Part shown: one piece after another, positions 12,251 to 24,800 of the stretch
Layout of the letters: each line of letters opens with the position of its first letter
How positions within the stretch are numbered: the first letter of the stretch is position 1
Source of the DNA: Adenanthera pavonina
Lineage: Eukaryota; Streptophyta; Magnoliopsida; Fabales; Fabaceae
NCBI GenBank assembly: GCA_026686845.1
Contig: JAIVEN010000021.1
Coordinates: 18,556,001-18,620,000, forward strand
Direction: 5' to 3'
Length of the DNA stretch: 64,000 bases
Notes under the pieces: generated by a model
Told to the model about the DNA's origin: nothing
The model's database searches: none
The model's input: the letters and a program-made list of their open reading frames with translations, nothing else
Made by a program: the position numbers and the translations under genes

Positions 12251-14287
12251 TTTGTATTTTGAAGAAAATAGCAATTTCCCAGCATTTCCATGCCCCTGAA
12301 ACTGCCTGCAAGATATGCACAAGCAAGAAAAAGAAAACGCAGAATCTATAATTCATCAATTCAAATAGGAACTTGTCTATCCTTGTATGCTAATGGCAAT
12401 TATGAGATTATGAACCATGACTTGCTTCATAAGGTAGAGATTCGCAACAATTGAAATAATTAAAATTAAAAATACTGTCTAAATCTATATTTTAATATCC
12501 AGGCCCAGAGAAAATTACAAAAAGCTGGACTAAATATGCTTACTGAGGGAAATTTTAACCTTTTTTACACCCAAAAAAAATCATACACGAGGATAGACAA
12601 AAAAAATGATTGCAAACTAATCCACTTTCCTATTCAGATATCTAAGTGAGATAGCTTCCGCCCAGAAAGCAAATAAATCATTATTTTTATCAATTTTCAT
12701 GGTTCAATGTGGAAAGAAAACTCTTGTTGGATATGGGAACCCGGCAATGATTGTAAACCATCCCACTGGGTGAAAGAAGCAAATTTCACGTGATCAAGAC
12801 CTTCCATACTGTTTTCAATTCAGGGAAAGATGTACCCTTGCAATTTCTTCTTCTCAAAGGATCTATCTAGTACAGATGTAAATCAATTATAAACTCTTGC
12901 CTCGTCTTGACTCTGCCCAGCATGGAACCTAGATACTTCGGATCAGTATGTAAACTGGTAAATGCACTTTCCTTTTCTTAATTCCTCTCGTAATGAGGAG
13001 GTTTTTCCTCTTCTGAAACCAATTTGAAAAATCTAAAGCTTCTTTATGAATCAAATCTTTTAATTGAACAATGATATCCAATAGGATAACACAAACTGAC
13101 ATGAGCAAATTCATAGACCTAACTCATAATTGTATCGTAACATTTGTATAATGTGCGTCAATAATGCACAAACTGGAGCTCACATGTTTTTACATTGCCA
13201 AGTGGATAGCTCCCTGTAGAATAAATTGTTCAGGGTTTTTGGAATAAATGAGCATGTCCATAGGATTTGAAGAGGTTTTTGCTTATATGATCCAAAGGTT
13301 TTGGCAGATTCAAGGAGATTAAAACTCTATGGCCATCTGTTGTTTTGGTTGAAGTGGGAATATTTGGCTTGAGCAGAATGTTCCTATTTTTAAGGGAATT
13401 TTGTTGTCTTTATATGCCCTACCCCTTATGGGGAAGGGTTTTTGCTTGGGCGTCTTTGTAAGTTTGTGTTGTATGGCACAAGGCATTTTCGAGAGAATGT
13501 CTCTTTTAAAGTTTGCAAAGGGAACGTGGAGTTCTGCCGCATACTCAGATTTCTATTTCTTTTACTTTTGTTATTTAGTTTTGGTCCTTAACCTGTTGCT
13601 AGGAAGATACCCTGTCCTCCACATTACTATCTTTCTCCTCTCAATAAAATTTCTTCTTTAAAAAATTTTAAAAAAAGTTCCTATGCTGTAAGCAACAAAA
13701 TAATAATAATAAAAAAGGCATAGCCCTAGATAAGGTGCTATGTTTCGTTAGGAGAATCATCAAGGAATTATTCTGTGTTTAGAGATGAGATAATGTGAAA
13801 ACTATGTCCATTAAACTTATATTTATTGCATAGACATAACTACGCGGTCTCATTACCCACATTGATGTTTATGAAATAAGTTTATAGGCCATTACCTGTT
13901 TCTAATTTTTTTATTTAAAGACAAAGCCATTTTCCCAAACTTCATAATTTTAATGATAACCTGGCCTTGAAGACCATTATGGAGTTACTATTTGGTTAGA
14001 TCATGGAATCTATATATATTTAATAAGAATAAAATAGAGATATAATCCAGCAACTTCTAAGGCAATGCAGGAAGTCAAGAAATAAGATGAAGAGAGGAGA
14101 TTCTATAGAAAGTATATAAAATCAAGACAATTAACACAATTCATCAGTAATCAATACAATAAAAGAACATGAAAGTACAACAAGAAGCTTAAATCAAACC
14201 CCATGGTATGAATCTGAACCTGGATCAATGGGCCACATGAGGTTCAACCATAAATTTGAATAAACACATAAAACTTTGCCAACCTGA
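12251..14287. other. Spacer between the convergent LOG and SUB1-like genes
   Basis: Contains the 3' UTRs of both flanking genes, which point toward each other. Around 13150-13660 the base composition is less AT-rich and ends with an AATAAA-type signal and A-rich tail near 13643-13675, like the 3' end of an old transcript or retrocopy, but no protein similarity was recognised. Confidence 0.45.
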
Positions 14288-15961
14288 TCAGCATGTATTA
14301 ATTCCATTCTTACAGTCTTTAGTAACATTATAGAATGTTTCAACACGTGTCTTTGCGCGATAAAAGACTTCTGTATCCACTGCAACTCTCATGTACCCAT
14401 CAAACTCAACAGGCTTTCCATTGTTCAGAAGCCTAGTTTCATTGTACCACTCACTTGTATTTCCCCACAATTCCTTGTAATCATCAAGCAAATGGACCTT
14501 ATAATTAGATCTCAATTTATCAAAGTAGTTGTAGTACGGCTCATTGGTGGCAATATACAAATTTCTCCATGGCGGAATCATCCCTTTAAGCTTTTCGAGA
14601 AGGATGTCAGGTGATGTGTCAAAATCTAAATGAGGCCATAGCTCCGTATTTTGTGCTTTCTCCCCTCTAACCACATGGACTGCATCAAAATCCCAGTCCA
14701 TTCGACCGCTAATCTCTGAAACAATATTCATTAATCTCTTTGATTTCCACAAGGCATGCCATGGCCTTTGAATATACTTTGCCACCTGACCTTCACAAAC
14801 TCTATACCAGTAATTCTCTGGCTCTGGGGCATCAAACTGTCTCCATATGATAGTGCTTTTGTCCTTCTTTAGCTGCAATGGGGTCGCCTTATGGTTTACA
14901 ACCTTCCTAACCGGCAATTTCCTTTTATGGCTCTTATTCCATTTTTTCCAATCTCTCAAAAATTCACCCTCCTCCACAATGGATGCCGTCTCCTTTAGAT
15001 GCTCAAAATCAAAGTAGTATCTAAAATCCTTTCCTTCCTCATCTTTATTACTGGGGTTGTAAGTTGCAGCCAAGCACATACTCAAGTCCATCACAAATGT
15101 TCTGTTCAAATACATTGCCTCACCCAACCCACACAAGAAGCTCCAAAGATAATGATTCATTCCCTTGCAGTAATCTCCCCCACGTGAATAATACAAGTAT
15201 TTCCCCTTCCTAAAATTCATCTCTGATCCCAAACTGGGGATTGTGTCATTGATCTCATCATCACGGGTCTGAGGGACAACTTTAGGATTTCCACCAGGCC
15301 TTGTTGTATTGATTCTGCTCCTGGGGCGCCTGGCATTTATGCCCGAATGCCAACCCCCAGGATGCACCACCTTATATGTACAATTCTCCCCAAAACCCAA
15401 CCTAAACCTCCTAAAATCTCTATACTTTCGCCATGACTTTTCCTTCTTGTTCCGAAACCTCCATGCGACATCACACTCGTCAGGCTTCGACCCATTAACC
15501 GGAGTCTGATACTCCAAAAAAGCAATTGACTTGAAGGCCTTGAGATTAAACTTTTCCACCGCAATCAAAACACGAGGATCAGAACAATTCACAAAACCCA
15601 ACTCATCGCAGTTTGATGGCGGCGGGGTGGAATTCGTGATTTGGTTCTCGATCTTGTCGATCGCCGCCTCCGTGATTGGAGTTGCGGCGGAACTACGCGA
15701 TGCGGCCGGGGGAAGGACGGATGGCAAATCCTCACCAGTTTTGACAATGGAATTGTCAATTTGGAAGGTGGCATTTTCGGATTCAGTGAAGAGCTTAGTG
15801 AGAGCTGGCGCAGATTCCAGCCATGGATCCGGGGGCTGGTAGGTGATGGCAATGACAGTAAATATGAGTACTAAGAAAACGAAGACAGAGAAGCAGAGAT
15901 TGCTAATGAGTTTGATGAGATTTTGCCCAAAGGGCTCAGTGGCAGGATTTGATTCTTTCAT
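14288..15961 (-). CDS. SUB1: SUB1-like type II membrane protein with O-fucosyltransferase fold
   Basis: Intronless, 557 aa. A short cytosolic N-terminus with the run EPFGQNLIKLISNLCFS is followed by one membrane segment at about 17-40, then a luminal stem and a large catalytic-like domain: a type II Golgi/ER topology. Many N-glycosylation sequons are present. The C-terminal half carries HVVRGEKA (about 429-436) and RVAVDTEVFYRAKT, as in GDP-fucose-dependent O-fucosyltransferase-like proteins. I match it from memory to Arabidopsis At4g08810 (SUB1, about 552 aa), described as a calcium-binding protein in cryptochrome and phytochrome signalling. The enzymatic role is inferred, not shown. The start is the ATG placing the membrane segment close to the N-terminus. 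Coding certainty is high; the SUB1 name is less certain. Confidence 0.88.
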   Translation of the reverse strand: MKESNPATEPFGQNLIKLISNLCFSVFVFLVLIFTVIAITYQPPDPWLESAPALTKLFTESENATFQIDNSIVKTGEDLPSVLPPAASRSSAATPITEAAIDKIENQITNSTPPPSNCDELGFVNCSDPRVLIAVEKFNLKAFKSIAFLEYQTPVNGSKPDECDVAWRFRNKKEKSWRKYRDFRRFRLGFGENCTYKVVHPGGWHSGINARRPRSRINTTRPGGNPKVVPQTRDDEINDTIPSLGSEMNFRKGKYLYYSRGGDYCKGMNHYLWSFLCGLGEAMYLNRTFVMDLSMCLAATYNPSNKDEEGKDFRYYFDFEHLKETASIVEEGEFLRDWKKWNKSHKRKLPVRKVVNHKATPLQLKKDKSTIIWRQFDAPEPENYWYRVCEGQVAKYIQRPWHALWKSKRLMNIVSEISGRMDWDFDAVHVVRGEKAQNTELWPHLDFDTSPDILLEKLKGMIPPWRNLYIATNEPYYNYFDKLRSNYKVHLLDDYKELWGNTSEWYNETRLLNNGKPVEFDGYMRVAVDTEVFYRAKTRVETFYNVTKDCKNGINTC

Positions 15962-18360
15962 GGGTTTCTTTGGAAACCCAGAATTTTAGGCAAGTCAGAT
16001 CTCAGAATTGACGGAGAAAATGGGGAATTATTGCAGAAAGGAAGACGCAAGACAATGGAAGAGAGAGGGTAAGAGAAAAGCTTACAGAGGCGGTGGGTGT
16101 GGTTGTGTGGTCGTGACGTTGATAGCCGATCTGATTCAAGTCAGTTCAATTCGACGATTCCTCTGAGACTTCGTTTTACTGTCTGCCTTCACCCTGACGA
16201 CTTAACTTTACTCCTTTACTACGACGAAAGCACCTCATTCTCTCCATTTTCTATCTCAAAAAGCAGTCCATCTAAAATTTTTAAAGCCAAGGTAAAAAGA
16301 TCGATAATTGAAATTAAAATTGTAACGTAAAAGATGAAAATATATATTTATATAAATAATTATTTGAAAATAATAATAGTATATTTTTTTATTTATATTG
16401 TAAAATATTTTATATTAATTACACATATATTAAGAAAATTATTTTTTTCACCTTAAATAAATTTAAAAACACATATATTTCTTATTTTATCTTCATTAAA
16501 TTCTTATTTTATTATTATTATAAAATTATAAATAAGGAGTATGGAAATATTAAAGATAGAAATAAAATGAAAAAAACATTTAATACCATATATTCTGAAT
16601 AAAAAATTTGTCATACAAAATATTTTATAATATATATTTATAAGTAAAATATGCTCATTTACAAATGATATTATTATGACTTGTAAATGAGTTCAAGTCA
16701 ATTCTAAATAAATACATTTCACTTGCAAATATATTATTATTACTTGTAAATATACTATTATCACTTACAAATAAATCATTTATATAGGAAGAGCATTTTT
16801 ATCTTTTATTTTTCAATTTTAATTATAATTACAAACCTTGATACTTTTTTGAAATTAGGATAACTTGGGATAACTTTTTAGAAACATTTTCTTTTCTTGG
16901 TATTTATTTAAAATTTTCCCAAAATAAATTTACTATTTGGAACCATGAATACCATTCACAGTATTCATAATTTATAGATATAAATAATTTTAGATATAAA
17001 ATTTTTTTTCCAATTACACTTTAGTGAACAAAATCACCTTGCATAAGTAGTCCCAACGCCTCTAACTTCTAATTTGGAAAGAATTTAGTTTGATGGTCTC
17101 TCAAACTTACTTCCTTATTTGGATTTTAGAAAAATAAAATAATATTTATAAAAATTATTTGAGAGTTTAAATTAGTTAGGTTCACTTTTTACATATCATT
17201 TCAATTTTATATTTATTAAACTTAATAAAATCCTCACAAAAATCTTTAACCATATATCAAAAAATTTAAATTCAAACATATTTAAAATGTGAGTTTAATA
17301 AGATTAAAATATTATGGTCAATCTCATCAAAATACTCAAACTTAGTAATATAATATGTAAATTTCTCAAATTGAGAATGACCATTGACCCCTAAAATACA
17401 CATAGGTCGCCAGTGTTACAGCTTCTTATCCTTAATATAATACTGCATCTATTTTAGTCACTAGAGTTTTCAAAAAAGTAAAACAATTACATCTATTTAT
17501 GTATGGAGTAAGTATTCTTTTTGCTTCTTATAAAAAAATTTATTTTTGCTAGTATTTTATAATTTTTTTCAATTTCATCCTTTATCCCTTAAAATCTTTA
17601 ATATTGAAAATGATATTTATGCCTTTAATATTAAAAAGTAATATATTTTCTAAAAAAATAATTTGAACATGAGATAAATGGTAAAATAGCAAGTCAATAA
17701 TTTACTTCTCGTACATATATGATAAAATGAACTAAGTAGATGACAGGCCCTTGGGGCTTGGGCTGCACGGGGCACTTTTCCTTCTCTTTCTAGTCATGGA
17801 ATTAGACACGTCTAGATTTTAGAAAATGCCACAAAATAAAAAATATATATTATATGAGCTAATAAATTAGAATACGATGCAAGAGACTATATATTTAAAT
17901 TTTAAATGAAATATGACTACTAATATTTAATTTAAAAAAATATAAAAATAATATATCATTTTATTCATCGAATAGAAAGAGAAATTGACGAGTGTTATCA
18001 CCCTCAGTAATAAAAATTCTATACATATTAACCACATAAATGATATGAAACAAAAAAAATATTAAATATCATAAATTATATCCTAGTGCACAATACTTAG
18101 TTTATCAACTGAATTACATGGATAGATTGCCTCATTGACGAATTATCAGAATATACGCTCTTATAATGCATAGAAAATTCTAGATATTACTTATGAAATC
18201 ATGTGAAATATACTTGTCAAATACATTTTATGAATATATATTTTATATTATTAAATGTAGTAACGTGAAAATTGATGATCTGGATGGTTCCACTTATTTA
18301 TTATTTTCTCCTGTATTGAATACAAGAAACAAATAATTATTTCACATAAATCAAGAAAAG

Positions 18361-18638
18361 TACTTTCTTTGTCTCATTTTATTTGTTGTTTTAGAGAATT
18401 TTAAATGTCTCAATTTATCTGTCATTTTATATTATTAATGAAACATTAATTATCTTTTTTATTATTTTACCCTTCATTAAAAATAATGGTAGATAGAATA
18501 TAAGTTATCTTTTAATATTTAATGTAAGGATATTTTGGTAAAATACCATTAAATTTTACTATAATCTAGGTCATTTAATAGTTTTATTGGTCTGTATGAA
18601 AAATTTTAAAATAACAAATAAAATGGGACAGGGAAATA
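18361..18638. mobile_element. Stowaway-type MITE (Tc1/mariner)
   Basis: Ends begin TACTTTCTTTGTCTCATTTT and, on the other strand, TATTTCCCTGTCCCATTTT, each continuing with ATTTGTTRTTTTA. This is a roughly 30-base terminal inverted repeat matching the general Stowaway pattern TACTCCCTCCGTCCCA. TA lies at both edges (18361-18362 and 18637-18638) as the expected dinucleotide duplication. No ORF; about 278 bp. Confidence 0.75.
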
Positions 18639-19329
18639 GTTAAAAGTGGTTAGGATGATTAAGTTTGACACAAATAAATTTTTTGTCCAAAAGTACCTTC
18701 ATTTGACGCCTAAAGCTTATACCCATATAATTAATAATATCTCTTATATGTAAAACATATAAGGGGCACTTTTAAAAAAATATATATTAAAGGCAATAGA
18801 TAACTTTTTATCTATTTCATATATTTATGACAAAAGTCTCTTGTATTTAAGATCGGATGAAGTAATTTTCCTTACATTTAGTTATGTAAGAAAAGCAATG
18901 GCAACAAGCAAGAAACACCTAAAAATAATGATCATAGAATATGAGATTGCAAATCTGCATTAAGTCTATGATTTATACTTGATAGTACTATATATATAGC
19001 GAACTTTTCAGAATTTTTGAATAGCTTTATAAAACAGCTTGCCCTATATCCTGATATGATATAACAGTATATCCTAACATATATAAGTGTAAAAATTTTC
19101 TAAAATTTTTAATTATAAAGTTCTTTTAGAATTTGGAAAAAAAGTAATATAAAAATAAAGAATAGAAAGTGATAAGAAAAATCACATTCAAAATAGAAAA
19201 AATGAGATAGGAAGTTGTTTCCTTCATATTTAAACCATTCTTAAAATTTTGTTAACCATTTCAACAACTGCATTACATGAAGAAGATAAAATATTAAAAA
19301 ATATGAAAATTGCCACTAGACAATTACAA

Positions 19330-19870
19330 ATAACAATGTAATGAAATCTTACATTCAACGTGCTTCTAGGACGGAAAATATCTCTCGGTGGTACAAAAAA
19401 GTTCATGTAATATGGATTTATATACATTTCACTGTAAACCTAGATAATTAAATCGTGATTTTTTCACACACACACATATATATAATTTTTCATTTTCATA
19501 TTTATTTTATATAGATCTCTGCAGACCTAAACAATCAAATCATACTTTTTTCATAAATATATATAATTTTTATTTTCATATTTATCATCATATTGAGTGT
19601 TTTTAGAACTAAAAATGATCTCACAATGGTGTAAAGAAATTTACATAATATGGATTTATATAAATCTTACCGTAGATTTAGATAATCAAATCATGATTTT
19701 TTTCACAAATATATATTTGATTTTTATTTCCATACTTATCTTATATAGATCTCCCTATAGACCTAGATAATAAATCGTAATTTTTTCACAAATACATATA
19801 TCATTCTCAAATCAAATATATATCTAATTTTCATTTCATATTTATTATCATATCAAATTTTTTTAAAAAC
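19330..19870. repeat. Decayed tandem repeat array
   Basis: A module reading roughly GAYCTAGATAAT-CAAATCRTGATTTTTTCACA, followed by an ATATAT run and TTTTCATTTTCATATTTAT, recurs about four times between roughly 19430 and 19870, with partial copies and indels. Spacing is uneven at about 90-150 bases. No coding content. Confidence 0.55.
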
Positions 19871-21836
19871 ATAAAAGCATATATAAGAAAATGATTATTA
19901 TTTGGAATATGTGGATCAGATTTTTTCATAGACAGTATGATAATGTGAAGGCCTAAAATCATAACACGTAGTGCTTTCGATTCCTACTTTATAATATATA
20001 ATTTATAATATATAATATAAAATAGATTAGCTTTTCTTTCTAATGAAATTCCAAGATTGTCATTAAAACAATAGAGCCACCATATTTGATGTTGAAATTA
20101 ATAATGAAATGGTAGCCACCTACATAACCTTTTTTTTTAACACGCAAAAATATGTTATTGTTATGAAATAATTCTAGTAGAAAATTAAAAATAAAATTTA
20201 AATTATTCAAATTCAAATGAAATATTAATAATTTAGATTTAGTAAATAATGATTTTTTGGAGGGAAGTTAAGATAATGGGTAGAAAAGTATTTATTAAAA
20301 TTGAATACTTGAATTAATCTAGTTTTAAAAAATTAAATGGTCCAAAACATTGAAGCCCAAAATAAAGATTAAATAAAAACATAACTCCTAAATCAATCAA
20401 TCGGTAAATAACAAAACATATTTAGTTTAGTAGTGTTGTACATGTTTTAGTGGGCAAAACATATATATATATATACACACATGTTTTATAAAATTTTTCT
20501 TCTTCCAACAAAATCAATACACATGTGAAGTATTCGGCCCAGTAGAGTGAGTATTGTTCATAGGCCATATTTGGCTTCCTACAAAATATATATCTATATT
20601 AGAAGATTAGATCAGATTAGATTCCCTTCGTTAAATTATTAAAGAAACATGCTTTGCATTTTTGTAATAATAATTAAATTTTAATAATTTATTCCTACCG
20701 TATTATAATAATTTTAATTGATATTGACGGGATACTTTTCTTTGTCAACTAAAAATTTTTATTTTGTTTGTCAAAAAAAAAACTTTGATCTCTTTTGGAG
20801 ATTGCAACATCTTTCAAACATTTAAACCTTATCAAAATATATGAAGAAATAAAAATGAAATAACATGAAGCCTATTGAAATATTTTTTTATAGTTTGTGA
20901 AAATATGACTTATAAATAATATTATTCTTTATAAATTAAATATTTCATGTTAATTTCTTTTTAAAAAAAAAACGAACCCATCTTTTTAAAATTTAGACCC
21001 TATTAAAGTATGGAAAAAACATTGAAAGAATAAAAATAAAATTGTATTGAGCCCAATGAAATATATGAAAAGAGTCAAAAGATTTCTAACTCTTAGAGGA
21101 GTTGCACTAGTTTATAAAGAGTACATTTATGTCAATACTGATATTTATGTAATTATTAATTTTTCTATATATTTTATAGATTATTTGTATTATTTATTGC
21201 CCAAAATCTATTTTGTATCGCAATTATACATATCTTTTAATTTTAAATTTCCAAAAAATAATGAGACGTAGATCGAATCCAGATTCTGAGAATGTAAAAT
21301 TGATAACAGAACTATACTCTTCTATATTAAATTAAATATAAAATTCTACAAAGTATTAAATTGATAATAACCTGTCAAGTATCAACATAGAGACGTAAAA
21401 CAACAGAGATCAGCATCTCCGATAATTTCCTTTAAAAAATGCAGAAATGTAGCTATTTTATTTTGATTACCCAGCATTTGCATATGGATATATGGTTCGT
21501 TATAGTTGCCAAACTAAACTTTCTGTGTGATTATGCAATGCTGTTTCATTACTTATCACTTCATAATAAACTCCTTAAACAAAAAATTAGAATAACCCAT
21601 CCACCTGCTGTTTCATTACTTTTTCTATGAACTCCTTTTCTTTGAAATGAAATCCCAATAATCCTCCTCCTGGCAACCTAACATTACTGATTTTGCCATG
21701 GCTTATCTAGTCCACTAATATATTCAAAAACACACTATATACATGTTCTTCCCACAAGGCTTCACAGTACAACATACATACATATATACTTAGTTGTGGT
21801 TCTGCGGCTTGTTTATCTTACCATCCAGAACAATTT

Positions 21837-24800
21837 TCAGCGGAAGGCGTGATTATAGTCATGATAACGGAAATTCTTGGAGATGAAGTAAGCTAACCAT
21901 CTGGACAATGCAAATGATACCACTGCCATCACAACCAGTGAATTTCTGGCAGCTACTGATAACATACCCTCCTTCATTGCCGCAACAATCCCTACTGAAG
22001 CAACCGATATTATCTGCAGTGCCACTTCCACCACGTTCAAACTCTTGTACGCTAATTTGCAGCTCTTGCAGTTTACCACATGAGACCAGTACCTGCCAAA
22101 ATGACCACTCATTTTATCAAGCAATTGGGAATAAACAAAAGTCTAACAAATAGATCATGTCAAATATATATAAATATCTAGATATGTCAAAAAAGATAAA
22201 GCCCTAGCATCGCTCACTTTTAAGTTACTTACTATAATTCTATGCATTCATCACTTCGATTATATTGGCAAAAGGCCAACATTGTTGTCACTCATGCCCC
22301 GTTAGGTTCGCATGAATTGAGATCAAAGAAATGGAAATGGAACCGGATTCCATGTCCTTGTGTGTCTGGTGTGACTGAATCTGACTTCCTTGGGAAGTTC
22401 ATTTCCAGCTAAATACCTTGAAGTGACTTCCACTGGGGGGACCAAGGAAGTCAGGTGAGTTCCATGGAAGTAGAGGATAAAAGACTATAATGCCCATCAA
22501 TCTTCTTCTTGTTCGATGCAGCCTCTGGGTTCATCATACTCACTGTCAATGTCACCGACAACAGTGACTGCTGCCGTCACCGTCAATGTCACTGACAGCA
22601 GCGACTGATGCATTATGAAGACGGCGGCAATAGCTCGACGCAATTTGTGTTCACCGACCTCCTCCTTCAGTGAGCACAATGTAAGGTTATTTTTTTTGCA
22701 TCGCTGCAGGGTATCCCCAGGCTTCGCCCAGGACTAATCCCCCTCGAGGTACGGTCGGGCGCCGAAGCGGGGACCTCTCCCAGTGACGTACGCTGCATAC
22801 ACAAGGCTCGAACCCGAGACCTTGCTTAAGCGAACTTAAGCCCCCTTCCACTCAAGCCAACGTCCGCTGGTTAAGGTTATTCATCCTTTGGTGGGTGCAA
22901 CGAGCATGGGTTCTTCTCACTGCGGCACTAAGCTTCACCAACGACCTCAACCTCCAAATTTGGTCCTTCAAAGCTTGGATATGTTTTTACAACCTTCAAT
23001 CACAAAGATCTGGTTTCACCGTCAATGTCAGCTACTGTTCAAATATGTTTCTGGGTCCTTTTGTTTTTGTTCTTACTATTAATTTGGAGTCAAAAAATGG
23101 TTGTTTGATGTTCAACAATGGTTGCTACTACAGTTCAAAAAATGATGGCTTCTAGCTCTGCATTCTTCATGGTGGTTTCAGGAGGTTGAAGCTGGTGGTT
23201 CAGTGGCGTTCGAACGCTATTTACTTTTCTTTTTTAATTTGAGGGGCATTTTGGTCTTTTCATAATATTGATCCATACATTTAATAAAATTTATATTGGA
23301 CTTCCATGTTCATACCAAACAACTTTTTAATCCTTACTTTCTCCTCCACTTCCACTTCCATTTACACTTCCTCTTCTATTTCCATTTCCTTTAAAATCAC
23401 TTCTGCTAACCAAACGTAGCATCAATGACTACAGTAATGATTTACAATACTTGCACTAAACTGTCCACAATTTAAGAGGAAATTGACAGTCTTTGTAAAA
23501 ACAAACAAAAACTGAAGCCTTGAATCAAGAAGCAAAATGGTAGTTAAGCTACTACCTGTCCATTAGTTGTTCTCTCGGAGGAGTTGGAGGAAGAACCCCC
23601 TTATATTTTCCTCTCCAGTCAACTTGGCCATCTGAGTATTTTTTCAACCACTTTCTGAAACCAACCACAACGGCATCTGATTTTGTTGGCACAAAACATG
23701 TTCTCTGCCATTTAGCAGGTCCAACATCCATTATTTTATGTTCCTGTCAACAAAATTTAATTGTCAAATATGAGTAATTGTACTATTAAAATGTTTTCCA
23801 GGAGCCAGATTATAGCAGAACGCTGGTGGCAAGGGTATAATGGGACTTGTTTGTTAAGGCATATATGGTGAATATTTTCTTCACTATTTCGTATGGATGC
23901 TTCACCTGTAAGAGATTCAACAGCACAGTTTACTTAAGGCCTATTCATTAGCTACAATAAAGACAATCTCTTTGGCATCAATTTGAACCACACCAAAATA
24001 ATGTAAGTAGCAAAAAAGTTGAATAGTTAACTCATAGTCAACTTCTTTTTTATTTTTTTATTTTTTTGGGTCAATAAACTCATAGGCAAAACGTAAGTTT
24101 TTCGCTAGTTTCATTAAAAGGAAATGGGAAAGAAACTCAACTAAAAAACAAATAGCCAAAGTTGATAGGCTCAAAATTGAAAATGTTGAAACTTCTCAAA
24201 CATATCACATACTTATACTTATGGCTATAATAAAGGAATCAAACAAAAGAACATTGTTCTTTATCCCTGATCCAGTGAGACTTTCCTGACTATCATGATA
24301 CACAGAAACAGCGAATGATTTCATATCGTAACAAGTTGAGGAATACTAGAAGACAATATCCTAACAAAAAACCAGATTGATTCACACATTTATATGCTGA
24401 TTTAGATATTAAACAGCTTATGCAATGTGGGAGACACTATCAAATCACAAGTCATACTTCAGTTCAAGAAGGATAAGATTTGGTGTTATTGTTTACTCAG
24501 GTTAGAAGGAAAAGAGTTTGCTAAAGTAACTCCCTAGGCTACGAAGCATTGGCATCAGAGTTAATTCAAGTTAGAAGAAAATGGTTTTCCAAGATCAGTA
24601 GGAGCCAACAAGCCTAGTTCAGGACAACATGATTGAGGTAAACAAGTTGCCATAAATATACATGCTAACAGCATAGCACAAATAAGTAAATAAGAAAGAG
24701 ACTATTACACGAATAAAAGTCCACTTGGAAACTACCATGCTAATAGAGATCAAAGTAGTACAAAATATCCAAGTCCTATATTGAGTAATAGGGGATATAC

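Larger units (their letters stand above)
15962..21836. other. Long AT-rich spacer
   Basis: The first 400 bases or so hold the 5' UTR and promoter of the minus-strand SUB1-like gene. Beyond that the sequence is very AT-rich with no coding content. Near 16655-16790 there are imprecise repeats of a CATTTACAAATGA / ACTTGTAAAT motif. A Stowaway MITE (18361-18638) and a decayed tandem array (19330-19870) are listed separately. Apart from these nothing was recognised. Confidence 0.6.

Noticed and set aside
15309..15874. ORFs overlapping the SUB1-like gene on both strands
   Set aside because: Alternate-frame shadows of the 557-codon gene.
22805..22821. tRNA-like B box, possible tRNA gene
   Set aside because: No cloverleaf, and the segment has a poly-A end and flanking duplication: a SINE, not a tRNA gene.
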